Source: Pontederia crassipes
Taxonomy: Eukaryota > Streptophyta > Magnoliopsida > Commelinales > Pontederiaceae
Length of the DNA stretch: 64,000 nt
Reading direction: 5' to 3'
Assembly (NCBI GenBank): GCA_030549335.1
Contig: CM060188.1
Span: forward strand, 65,292,696-65,356,695
In this document: positions 11,750 to 22,563 of the stretch, one piece after another
Layout of the letters: each line of letters starts with the position of its first letter
Numbering within the stretch: position 1 is the first letter of the stretch
Program-made: the position numbers and the translations under genes
Notes under the pieces: model-generated
Database searches by the model: none
What the model was told of the DNA's origin: nothing
The model's input: only the letters and a program-made list of their open reading frames with translations

Positions 11750-12155
11750 CTACATCTCATCGGGACTATCATCATCGCGAGCTACGGACGGAATGAATTC
11801 CTGTGATGCATAGTAGGCCTCAAGTGAGCTAAAAAGATATCGAGAATCACGCTCCATCCGTCGAATATGATGTTCCATCTGGATCATGCGATGGTGTATG
11901 ACACCCACCTGCTGTGACGGGGCCGTGAAATTATAGGCGCCATAGGAAGCCGAGTGAGAAGATCTAATATGCTCAGCAGGTGCCGAAGTTGAAGGGAAGC
12001 TGGGGCCAGCCTCCAGTGCAGCCTGAGTGTCCATCAGCGCTGGCTCTCTATCTGTGGCATCATCTTCATCGACAGAATCTATCAGTGCCGACTCGTCAAA
12101 CCTAAGATGTTTCCGGTGCAATGTCCCAGAATCGATGACATCAGTGGGGGGCGCG
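11750..12155 (-). pseudogene. C-terminal part of env-position ORF (coiled tail)
   Basis: The 123-codon frame (11750-12121) is hydrophilic, with an acidic patch DSVDEDDATD, a Ser/Ala/Pro-rich middle, and a heptad-like helix including IHHRMIQMEHHIRRMERDSR, ending DDDSPDEM. It probably continues the ORF upstream: a one-base slip in the C-run near 12145-12155 would join the two frames. Short coiled tails are common in the third ORF of SIRE-type elements. No membrane segment is evident in this piece. Confidence 0.55.
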
Positions 12156-13078
12156 GTCGGATGTATTCCTCTCTTACAGTGATCTCGACACTAAAATGAA
12201 GTAAAATCTTAGTGATCCTGGCACCAAAATATAAGTGGTACTGACTATGAGCAACAGAGGAGACCTTCTGGAAGGTGTAATCCATATGATAGAAAAGAAA
12301 ATTGCCAAAATGGAGAAATGAGGCATCACAGATACAAAGACAATGAATAAAGAATAGATCAAAGTGAGTGACCTCTATATAGTGCCTGGCACGAGGAGTA
12401 ATCATGCGTCTAAGAATGTGATGAGCTATTTTCATTGTTGGATGAAAATGCCGATGGGCTGTTTCGACGGTATAATGGATGTCTTGTCCAGTAAAAACCG
12501 TACGAATGCCATCCGTGATCGGAAGATAATCGGAAGGCCAACCATGAGTGACAAATGAATAAAAACCCGGTAATGGGCATGCAATGCCAAAGATGTGACA
12601 GACATGTTCAGGATCAAGGTGAATGGGTACGCCGAGAACATAGGTGATGATGTCCTCCCGAGTGATCGTCATGTTCGCATAGAAATGACGAACAAGACGA
12701 TGAAACACATGCTCAGTGAGAGAAAGAAGTGGCAGCCAACCGATGGTTGCGAACATCTCCTGAACATCTGAAATGTTCAGAGCATCCCAATCAATGGTGT
12801 ACGCATGCCAGACTTCATGAGAGGCGTGCAACGCATCACAACTAGCAGAGACGTCCCTGGTGACAAAGAGATGACTATCAAAATCAGTGGGGTCAGTGGT
12901 AGGTGGCTGGCGAGTACATCCACAAGATCTTCCTCGTCCACAGCCTTGTCCACGTTGTACAGGAGTAGGTTCGGGTTCAGGTTCAGGTTCAGGTTCAGGT
13001 TCAGGTTTAGGCTCATTTCGGATGACTCGAACACGTCCACCTGAGCCATAGAAATGACGACGGTGCTGAAAGACTAGT
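12082..13078 (-). CDS. Env-position third ORF of the copia element (plant transposon protein-like)
   Basis: The 249-codon frame (12082-12831) is open upstream to a TAA near 13079. The added part encodes a Pro-Glu dipeptide run from the hexamer repeat at 12969-13010 and an Arg/Gly/Cys-rich stretch. The core has the pattern of the so-called putative plant transposon protein family: a GWLPLL element, LVRHFYANM, then VLGVPIHLDPEHVCHIFGI. It lies between RNase H and the polypurine tract, where SIRE-type copia elements carry an extra ORF sometimes called env-like. No convincing signal peptide or glycoprotein features were seen, so an envelope function is not claimed. No in-frame ATG starts the extended frame. 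Confidence 0.6.
12969..13012 (-). repeat. GGTTCA hexamer tandem repeat
   Basis: About seven head-to-tail copies of a GGTTCA-type hexamer. On the minus strand and in the env-position frame they encode alternating Pro-Glu (with one Pro-Lys). In another frame they encode Asn-Leu, giving the apparent ORF at 12777-13049. Confidence 0.8.
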
Positions 13079-14119
13079 TAAAGAGGTACAATCCCTTCAT
13101 CATAGGCCATGGATTCAACAATGGTGGTCGGAGGGAACGGAATGGGTCTGATGGTTGGAAAAGGTGATTGAAGGAAGATGACACCTGCGAGACGGTACAA
13201 AGGGAGACGGAGACGGCGGCCAGAAAAAGAGAGCTATGAAGAAGGCCGCGGTGGTGACAAAGAGAGAAGAGGAGAGAAGAGGGGCGGTCGGAGAGCAGAG
13301 GGACGACTGGTCAATGGACGTCTGTGGCAGGCCGGAAGGTTGAAAAGGGAACACCGACGATGGAGATAAGAAAAAGAGAGAGGGCGACTGACGGAGGTGG
13401 CGAAAACACGACGACGACGGTCGTTGAAGGAAGAAGAGAGAAGAGGGCAGCCGACAAGAGGGTTGGTCGGCGGACTGCGAGAGGGTGGGCTGACCGGTGA
13501 GATGGGGTGACGACGATGACAGCCGGAGTTCGACGACAACATTACAGAAGGTCGGACGGGAGTGGGAGAGAAAGAGAGAGGAGATCGACGGTGATGACGA
13601 TGGCCGGACGGAGAGAGTATGGTGACGGCAGCGATGACCGGACGGTCGGCAGATGAGGTGGACGGGTGGTTCACGAACAAGGCAGCTAGGGCAGTGGTTG
13701 AGTGAAAAGAAATAAAAGGATTGACCGATCGAGCAGTCGATTCCTTATACATGTGTGAGTTTGACATATACCGGTCGACCGATAATTCCCAGCAGTCAAC
13801 CGGACAATGGTTTTTTGCAATAAACAATCCATCGGTCGATGGATGTCAGTCGGACCCAGTCATATGCTGGATGACCAGTATTTCATATCGATCGACCGAT
13901 TTGTCATATCGGTCGACCGATCCTAGTCTGACAACCATTTTTCCACCAATTTTCTACATCTTAATCATTGAGATTTAGTTCCAAGGATTTATTTCACATA
14001 AATGTAAGTGTTGTGCAACACTTTTAATGTTCAATTCATCTCAAAAATGATATTGCATAACCAAAGCACTTTTACTTAGAATTGATATGCAGTCAAGATT
14101 CAATCATTCCTAAGTCCCT
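13079..14119 (-). other. Copia pol-to-third-ORF spacer, low complexity
   Basis: Noncoding interval between the end of pol and the third ORF. 13115-13680 is strongly purine-biased on the plus strand (GAGA/GGCGG-rich), which creates a long Ser/Pro/Arg-rich ORF on the minus strand (13234-13827) with no domain. 13720-13925 contains four GGTCGACCGAT-type words like those in the LTRs. Confidence 0.55.
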
Positions 14120-14691
14120 TCTAAGCATGCAAAATTGTTCTTGACTCAAGGGTTTTGTAAATATGTCTGCAAGTTAGACTTCAGTGGACACAAGTTCAAT
14201 GATAATGTCCGTAAGAGACATATTTTCGAATGAAATGATATCGCAAGTCAATGTGTTTAGTACTAGAATGTTGAATTGGATTTTTGGTCATTTATATAGC
14301 ACTTGCGTTATCGCACTTCATGAGTACATTGGAACACTTCACACCATAATCAAGCAATTATTGTTTTACCTATAGTGTTTGTGCACAATAACTACCGACG
14401 GCTATATATTCTGCCTCAGCGGTAGAAAATACGATTGAGTTTTGTTTCTTGCTAGCCCATGAAATGAGAGAGCTACTGAGAAAGCAACACATCCCACTTA
14501 TGTTTTTCCTATCAACTTTACACCCGACAAAATCTGCATCGGTGTATGCATGTAATTCAAATGAAGAATTTCTATCATACAAAATGTCTAATTCACATGT
14601 ATGTTTTAAATAGCGCATTATCCTTTTTACAGCAATTAAATGTGATTCTTTGGGAACGAATTGAAACCTAGCAAACAAGCATACACTAAAC
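14120..14691 (-). pseudogene. Copia RNase H domain and pol C-terminus
   Basis: Encodes the end of the copia polyprotein. 14370-14678 gives the RNase H core with YTDADFVGCKVDRKNISG (first Asp), SWASKKQNSIVFSTAEAEYI (the AEAEY Glu region) and SYCAQTL. Downstream in broken frames, 14120-14370 still shows words like LLDYGVKC, KNPIQHSSTKHIDLRYHFIR and LADIFTK, typical of the pol terminus. Several stops interrupt this tail. The upstream part of the same exon-less frame continues at 15153 beyond the MITE. Confidence 0.85.
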
Positions 14692-15152
14692 CAAGGTTGT
14701 CAAGATCTCGATCTAGATCTTAAGATTTTACGATCTTACGGACCCCTTCCGATCTCGATCTTATCTTGAGGATCTTATGTGTAAGATCTTAATATGATCT
14801 TAAATTTGATCATATGATCTTACGATCTTATCCGATCCTATACGATCTTATGTGATTAATATAATTATTTAAATATTAATTTAAAATATATTTATGATAA
14901 TAAAAATTAATTTATATGAAGTTAAATACATATTCTTTTATTTCTAATATGTTTTCATATAATTTGATTTAAGAATCGATAAAAAATGTCTTAATGCGGT
15001 ATTATTTAAGATTTCAATGCGAAAAATTTATCAAAAATATATTTATTATTTTATTAATAGGTAGGATCTTACGATCCTCGATCTGATCTTACGATCTTCG
15101 ATCTTATGACCTCCCTCCGATCTTATATAAGATCTCGATCTTGACAACCTTG
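14692..15152. mobile_element. hAT-type MITE inside copia pol
   Basis: A 461-bp element with terminal inverted repeats CAAGGTTGTCAAGATC at both ends, and the 8-bp direct repeat CACTAAAC at 14684-14691 and 15153-15160. The 8-bp duplication and CA-start termini point to the hAT superfamily. The interior is AT-rich and packed with GATCTTACGATC/AAGATCTCGATC words; there is no coding capacity. Removing the element and one duplication copy restores the pol frame across the site. Confidence 0.88.
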
Positions 15153-15350
15153 CACTAAACATTATATCCGACCTAGATGTCATTAAATAGAGCAAGCTAC
15201 CAATCATACCACTGTACCTTTTTTGATCAATGGACTTGCCTTTTTCACCTTTATCCAATTTTGTAGTAGTGCTCATAAAAGTTGTGGTTGGCTTGCATTC
15301 GTTCATCCCGAATATTTTAAAACTCCCTTGTATACTTTTCTTGATTGAGA
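15153..15350 (-). pseudogene. Copia reverse transcriptase C-terminal segment
   Basis: Encodes STTTKLDKGEKGKSIDQKRY followed by SGMIGSLLYLMTSRSDIMFS, a hallmark of the copia RT/RNase H junction. It is flanked on the low side by the MITE and on the high side by the gypsy 5' LTR. A frame change lies just upstream of MNECKP (about 15310-15330), so the copia was already mutating or has mutated since. Confidence 0.85.
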
Positions 15351-15355
15351 AAAAT

Positions 15356-18207
15356 TGTCACGGACGTGCTCCACAAATATCATTTTAATATAATCTTACT
15401 TTTAATTAACATTTTAAGTAAGTTCAGATGCTTATATAGTCATGGTTGCGTGTAGCAACTAACTTTTGAATTAAAGCATAATCAAAATTAAATTATCTAT
15501 AAGCGTTATAAAGAAATTATATAAGATTATTAGGAATTAATTCTAATATTTGTAAATATTATACTAAACATTTTTAATTATGATTAACTAATGTTAATTG
15601 GAAGTTTAACACTAACTTTTAACCAAATAATATGATTGGATCTCCATTTCAACCAATAGGGTTTCAAGCAGCTGAAGCAGGCAGCTCGCCAGCTGCTTAG
15701 AAAATAATTTTTCCAAACCGTCATATGACGTGTAAAGTAAAAAATATATAAATCATTTATTCGTATTATCTGCAAGCCAAAAAATTTCCAAGATCAGATC
15801 CATTGCCGAACAGCCTGAGGAAATTCGACAAGTTTGATGGGTTAGGGTGAATCTGCGAATCCGAAATCGACCTTCAACTTCATATGATCATATCGTCGTA
15901 AGTAGCTCTTCATAAATCCTGAACATTTTCAGAGTTCATCCTCTCGTTGTTAGCTTTTCATGACCACAAGAATCATATAAAAAGGACTTTTTAGAGAAAG
16001 TTATGAACCAAACACCGTAGGTCGCTCACTCTGTACCGAGTCAGAGATAGGTTCTCCTTTTAGATTAGGGTATGATTAGGATAAATAAAATTAGGATTTG
16101 AAATTTAGACATGTTAAATTATACTTCACAAGGGTTTGGTGAGAAGTGGAATCATCCAATTTGGATGTGTAGATGTGGAAAAATGAATTTTTCATTTCAT
16201 AGTGAGTTTTCTATCAGCTTCCAGGAAATTAATAAAACATGACTTGAATTGACTATTTTTGTTATAGAGTTATACAAAGAGTTAAATTCTCTATTTTTTA
16301 TGCCAAAATAGTAAGGAAGTCTAGTTTTCAAAAAAAGTATGATATAGTTAAATGGACAAGTATGAATAAACATATAAATTAATCTTTCTATGACATACAG
16401 TCTGCCAGGGCACAAATCTTAGGTAAGATTGTCTTAGATGTTATGACTCACTCACTTGGACTTAGTTAATGATATTTTGGGGTTGGAAATCTTAGTAAGG
16501 GTAGTTTCTAATTTATCTAGAATCATGAGATTTACCTTTGTGGTTAAGAAGTTATGAATTATTCATTGACAAGTACTCAGTCTGAAATCCTAAGACAACA
16601 CCTAGTTAAACTTGGGAAAATTGAATAGTTGGAAGTGTGAAGTAGCATATGAACATAAACACCTGAAATTACACATTAGTATTAGAAGGGATTATATGTA
16701 TTTTAAGGGAAATAAGTGTTCATGCATGAGCATGCATTGCATATTGTTATTATTAGTAATTGGAAAATAAAATAGCATCATTGCTTGTAGGAAACCAACA
16801 AGCTACAAGTGAAAGGAGGAAATTCTAGTAAATCTCTTTGAAAACATAAAGCACATGGTGAGTGGGTAAATTTACAATATAGCAAAATGTTATATGTTAA
16901 TTCTTTTATTTATGGTATTATCTTAAGCAAAGATTATTATTGTTATTATTGAAACATATCTTGAGCTATGAAAAGTATTTATGATATCTTTCAAGGATTT
17001 CATATGAGATGGAGTAACATCTTATACAAAAATGTTTTCAAGGAACAATGCTTGTGAAGTGAAAATAAGTTTTACTTGATAATGATATGAGATTATGACA
17101 TGTGTATTTTGATGTTATTAAACTCCATATTCATTAGCCATACTATTTGAAAAAGGTCTTTGGGATCGCATTTGATATACATGAAGCCTTTAGGGCGTAT
17201 ATCGAGTGTCTTTGCCCTTTAGGGGTTGCTCTGCGTGCACATATTGACCCATGATATCCTTTGCGTATATGAGAATCATGATTGGGTGGCACACAATCAT
17301 GATTGGGATACGTATTGATCCATGATTTGCTCTGCGTATTTGAGACTCTTTGATTGTGAAGCTCTGCTTAACTGTATGACACACAATCATGGAGGGATAC
17401 GTATTGACCCATCATTTGCTCTGCGTATCTGATACTCTTGATTATGAAGCTTTGCTTAACTGTATGACACATGATCATAGAGGGACATGTATTGACTCAT
17501 GATGAGTATGCGTAATGACACATGTGTGGAGTTTAACTGTGAATATGATGATATCTTGAATAATTTGTATTTATGTAAAAGTTCGTATGATTTGGAAAGT
17601 TATGTGAAATTAGTTATGCTTTAAATATTTTTTCATATGAAAGAAATATGATTATTTAAATGTTATATGCACTCGTATTGTTCCCCTATGTTGTACATTT
17701 ATTCCACTCACTGCGCGAATGATTGTTGCTCACATTACCCTTGTTGATTTTTTTTTCAGATGATTATAAATTCTCGAGTTGAGTTGACTCGAAGCTTGGT
17801 ATGATGCATATAGAAGAGGTCGAACCGTCGGAGCATTGCTATTTTTCTTTCACTTTTATTTTTTTTATTCACTTTTGTTTTTGAAACATGCATGTAATAG
17901 ATAATCCTAGATGTTGTAATTAAGTTTGTGAGAGATTTTTTATAAGGTTGTATAAAACTTGATTCTGTGGGGTGTTATATGTGAGGTGGTTTGTGGAAAA
18001 AAAATATAATGATAATATGTAAATTATATATCTTATAACTGTTTATTTGACCTTGATGAATATATATGCATCTTTTGTCTGTGTTGGCTAATAACACAAG
18101 GAAGTAAGGGAGGGAGGTTTTGCTGATTTTATTTTTTGAAATTGCTAAACATAATTAAGGAAGGTAATAGTTGGAATTAGAACTTAGTCACAAAGTGAGG
18201 TGTGACA
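15356..18207 (+). repeat. Gypsy 5' LTR
   Basis: 2852 bp, colinear with 22564-25415 throughout. It contains a ~90-bp minisatellite at 17225-17515. The short minus-strand ORFs at 15584-15775, 16197-16415 and 17190-17390 recur in the other LTR or follow repeats and are not genes. Confidence 0.94.
17225..17515 (+). repeat. ~90-bp minisatellite in the gypsy 5' LTR
   Basis: About three and a half units, each with GTATTGACCCATGATTTGCT, CTGCGTATTTGAGACTCTTT and a CACACAATCATGGAGGGATAC-like end. The same array occurs at 24440-24725 in the 3' LTR, so it predates insertion. Confidence 0.82.
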
Positions 18208-18211
18208 GAGT

Positions 18212-18229
18212 TTGATATTAGAGCTTAGG
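18212..18229 (+). other. Gypsy primer binding site
   Basis: TTGATATTAGAGCTTAGG a few bases after the 5' LTR. It is a mutated form of TGGTATCAGAGC..., the initiator-methionine tRNA complement used by most plant LTR elements. Confidence 0.7.
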
Positions 18230-18359
18230 TTTAAGATTTTGTAGACAGTATTACTTAAGTTTAAGGTTAGGTGATATTATCTGCATTAGATTAATAGTGC
18301 ATGCTTTTGATTCCTTTTATTATTTTATATTTTTAAGGGGTAAACATATCACCACATGA

Positions 18360-21300
18360 GTGATGTAGTGAGGGTCAATTTGATATTATTGGCCTTTATA
18401 AATTTGCTCCGTCTGACGGTCGACCTATTAGGAGTTCATTTTCATCTCATGCATCATGTATCAGTACAGGGTGTGGCATTTGATGTCAATAATGATCCTC
18501 CCTCTGTAATGATGTGATCATATTGGGTCCATCAATAATGTTTCATGATGTCAATGTTATGGATCAAACTAGTAGTACTTGCAAAAGATATAAATGAATA
18601 TGGAGTCAAATGGGACTAAGTGGGAAATGATGACATATTTCATTTCTTTAAATATCTAAGACTATAATGTCTTACCCAAAGGTGATTGATTAGTTTGTCA
18701 ACATGCCACTTCACATTGTTTTAAGGAAGAAGTTTACTTTGAGTTATCAGGAATATTAAGAGTTATATTTTTTGATAAATGTTAGAATTTTCTCCTCTTG
18801 CATTATTTATATAATAATGATAGATAAGTTAATTAGAAAGGGATGAGAAGTTTACTTTGCTTTTGTCATCGAGATAAAGGAAAAAGGGGTCACGATTGGA
18901 AGATATTCCAATCATATAGGAATTTGTAAAATATTCCTAGAAGATCTTCCTAAATAATGACCAAGGAGATAGAGAGAATTATTTATGGATATAGTCCATA
19001 AAACTATTCCTACTTCTAAGACTCCTTATTGTATAACACCTGTAAGATTAAAAAGAACTATTGGAGCATTCTGATGAGGTTTCTATTCAATCAAAATTTT
19101 GAGTTGCAGACTTATTTTTCTAGAAGAAAGATATGTTCCTTAGTTGGGCATGAATTATATACATTTTAAGTGATTGTGAAGAATAACTTAATAAGAATGG
19201 GTAACTTGCTTGATGAACTACAAGTACTACTAGATTCTCAAAAATGACTTTAAGATATGGATACTATTAGCTAAAGTTAAAAAAAATGGTATATGTCAAC
19301 CTCTATATACATGGAACTCGATATGATCATTATGAATTTTTGACCATCAAACCACTCATAACTTACGATCTCTCAATTTTGAAAGTCGTGTACATCATGA
19401 GAGATATTTAAACACTATTTCACAAAATTATTATGGGAAAAATAAAAGTAAGAGCCAAATTATAAGTAAGTTTTGGGTTGACCTCACGATATTTGATCAT
19501 GTCAATTCTAAGAAAAACAAATCATGCCCTTGATATGTATGATCATCTGATATCTCTGAATGACTTTGATCAATTATTTATCATGGAAACCTTTCTTCCT
19601 AATATAGAAAGAAAGCATTACGTGTTCCCTTATACCCAATCTAAGAAAATATGAAGTAATCATTTTATGATTGAGTACGAATAAGCTTGTTGATCGAAAC
19701 AAGAACTTATCACCTAAGAACAACTAGTTTGTATTTTACATTGTAAGGGAATGCAAAATAAAAGAAAAGTCACATCCTAAGATATTGTGTTATAAAAGTT
19801 TTGTAATGAGATATTGTGTTTTGGAATAAATACATTTGAACCTTATGAAGGTGTGATGAGAGGATATTTACAAACTAACCTTCATAGTTTTGTATTTAAC
19901 ATACATTGGAATACCCATATGTATGAGAATCAGATAATAAATATGTATTACATCATTGTTATTCTAATTTTAACAATCAAGTCTTTGGGTTTGAACACTA
20001 TATTTGTTCGACTCTCTTAAATGATTATGATTATTCTAAATTTGTAAATAATGTTGACTTTGAAGCTTAATTCTACAAGATTGAGATTGATCCAAATAAA
20101 ATACGTGGATAAGAAGATAGGAAAAATTGGAATAAAGTATAATTATGTCGTTTTGAATAGTCAAAATCAATTTGCAAATGTGCTATAAATAACATATGGG
20201 AAATATGAATGTGATCATGAAAACTTTATATATATATATATATATATATAATGATCCTTATTATGGAAAGGAATTATTTGTGTTGGATGTGTAGATAGTA
20301 AAGTATGAATTTTTTTCTTCGGATTTGAGAACATCAAATCTCAACATTATTATACGAAATATAGAAGGTTCTGTAGGGACAATCAGTATGTGAATAGATG
20401 CTTATAATCCTTTGAAGACATTATGAGATGTCTATATATAAGAAATAGTAAACATTTTATAGAAATAAATAACAATATTAGACATAAGGGTTGGAGAACC
20501 AATCATCAAATCAGTTTAGTGTTGAAAAATGATACCTATTTGATACAATTCAAATTAAATGATGATTATTAAAGTATTGTCTAATGTGAATTATTATCAC
20601 TGATCTTGAATTCACTATGAAACCTTGAATTGCTATTACTCATATCAGAATTATTGTCAACTGTCAACCCATAGTTGTCAAACAATATTCATTGTTATGC
20701 ATTCTGAATCATTGACGATTCTTAATTAGTTGTTATCGATTGCAATCCCTCATATTTGGAAGTGATTTTTACTTATCATTATCTATCACATCTCATCTAG
20801 GTTGACTAATTAAATCACCATTGTCACTCCTTTATGTGTGATAAATGATTTGCCATTTCAGACTTTAGTATGTCCATCAATTTTGGAAGTTTAGCGAATG
20901 AGTGATTGGAGGGGGACGCCTTTCTGATCCTCAATCGCAAACTCAAATCAACTCATGAAATGTTATTTTGAAGTTTAATGAATGAGCGATTGGAGGGGGA
21001 CGCCTTTCTGATCCTCGATCGTTAACTCGAATTGTCATTTCACTATTATAAATAGATTAGAAAGGGAAAGTCTTATTCACAAAACTCATTGTTGCTTATA
21101 CTCTGACCATCATTCTTACGAATAATCGTATTTGACTTATGGACACATAATAATCGATGGTTATTCTGTCGTTCCCTTTATCCAATGTGTCATCTTCTTT
21201 TGCTTGTCATGATAGACTCATATAATTGTTGAAGTACTACCCATTATTCTTGTTATCCATAAAGTTTGTCAAATATTTGGAAATTTCCTTGCAATTAGTT

Positions 21301-21900
21301 TTCCACTCATAACATTGGTACTTATCTTTATGGGAACTTTGTATAAAATTAACCATGGTAACAAGACTAGATGAAAGAATTAATTCTTTTATGGAATTTT
21401 AAATATGCACATTAGGAAAATGTTATAGACAAAAATAATATGATATATGCAGGATTATTGTGAAATATCAAGAAAAATAAAAGGAGATCACAATAGTGAA
21501 TTTACAAGGACACATTACCTATAAAAAAAATGAAGGAAAGTTATGTCCACGATACATAGTACCATATGAGATTTTGACATGTATTGGGTCAACTATTTTT
21601 TTGTCAAGTTCCACCATCAAAGATATTGTGTATTTACAATATCTTCAATGTTTCTATGTTCAATGTTATTGATCAAATCCTTTGTAGACAAACTCATCAA
21701 TCAACAAGTCATTAACAAAAGTTTTTGTCTATGTCCATCTCTGGGCAACCGGATCAAGATCTTTTTCCTTTCCTTATCTAAAGTCTCTAAATTGCAATGA
21801 GTCACTGGATGCTAAAACTATGACGACCAGGAATATGCTAAGTAAGATCCCTAAACCATCGTATGTATCCTTGGGCTAATCTTCAGTTAGAAGTCCAACA
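18360..21900 (+). pseudogene. Decayed gypsy gag-pol
   Basis: Only patches can be read. Around 18890-19080 a broken frame gives EFIMDIVHKTIPTSKTPYCI followed by TPVRLKRTIGAF, matching the stretch between protease and reverse transcriptase in chromoviruses. Around 21535-21600 GKLCPRYIVPYEILTCIGS matches the conserved GKL-PRYIGPFEIL-RIG motif at the integrase C-terminus. Between them are many stops and no visible YxDD or integrase triad. Gag is not recognisable. The ORFs at 19814-20020 and 21579-21800 are partial and meaningless on their own. It cannot encode active proteins. Confidence 0.7.
20227..20250 (+). repeat. (TA)n microsatellite
   Basis: About twelve uninterrupted TA units within the decayed gypsy interior. 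Confidence 0.9.
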
Positions 21901-22035
21901 ACTGCAGATATCAAGGCTCAAATCATAAGAATGATCAATGTCAAATCATGTAAAATAACCTAAACAAACATCTTGAAACTTCTTAGTGATTTTTCGACAT
22001 ACTTGTTGAAAAAAAAAAGATATCCTACCTATCAT

Positions 22036-22215
22036 TATGCCAGCAACAAGTGAAACAGAGATCTTCCTTGCTATTCCATCTAGTCCTCCATTGCTCTTCA
22101 AACCATTATTATTATGTCCATGTACAATGGGTGCTAACTCATCTGGGTTGATGCAATAACCAACTTTTCTCATCTCTTTTGGGATATGATATTTTGTTAT
22201 GCTATGCGTTAAAGC
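22036..22215 (-). pseudogene. Captured fragment of an autoinhibited Ca2+-ATPase (ACA-type) gene
   Basis: Minus-strand codons include YHIPKEMRKVGYCINPDELA and GGLDGIARKISVSLVAGI. This matches the segment of plant plasma-membrane/ER-type P2B Ca2+-ATPases just after the N-terminal autoinhibitory region: the pattern is Y-IPEEV-KAGF-I-PDELA-IV-GHD--LK--GG-DGIA-K--VSL-DGI. About 60 residues match with no stop; the whole 104-codon ORF (21946-22260) has unrelated ends. No phosphorylation (DKTGT), ATP-binding or membrane part is present, so it has no pump function. It lies antisense between the integrase remnant and the 3' polypurine tract of the gypsy element, suggesting capture or an insertion into that spacer. 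The flanks may include intron sequence. Confidence 0.78.
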
Positions 22216-22549
22216 AAAAATCAAATAGAACAGAACATCAACAAAGAATAGTACATACAATTACCTTTTTCTCATAGAGAATTAAAAATTGTACCATCAA
22301 TAAATTGCAGAGCAACCTTCTGCATATAAAAAGAAACTCAAACTATTCTAGTATAAGAATGTTTGTCTCGAGAAGAAAATATAGTATAAATTATAAGGGT
22401 CAATGAAAATAAATTTTGGAAAAGAAAATTTTCCTTAGTGTTAGAGTGATACGGAAAAAAAATCATTAATGAGAATGACCAAATAAGAAGGAAGTATTCA
22501 TTCTTATCCTTCACAACATACACCTAAATTTCGGGGACAAAATTTTTTT

Positions 22550-22562
22550 AAGGAGGGGAGAA
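22550..22562 (+). other. Gypsy polypurine tract
   Basis: AAGGAGGGGAGAA one base before TGTCACGG of the 3' LTR. It is preceded by AATTTCGGGGACAAAATTTT, the phrase that characteristically precedes the 3' LTR in Tekay/Del-type chromoviruses. Confidence 0.9.
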
Positions 22563-22563
22563 T

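Noticed and set aside
12777-13049. 90-codon ORF with repeated Asn-Leu
   Set aside because: Arises from the GGTTCA hexamer in a frame other than the one that joins the env-position ORF.
13234-13827. 197-codon minus-strand ORF
   Set aside because: Ser/Pro/Arg-rich product of a purine-biased low-complexity tract in the copia spacer; part of it translates the GTCGACCG words. No domain or start context.
21579-21800. 73-codon ORF in the gypsy interior
   Set aside because: It overlaps the decayed integrase end in a different frame and has no independent support.
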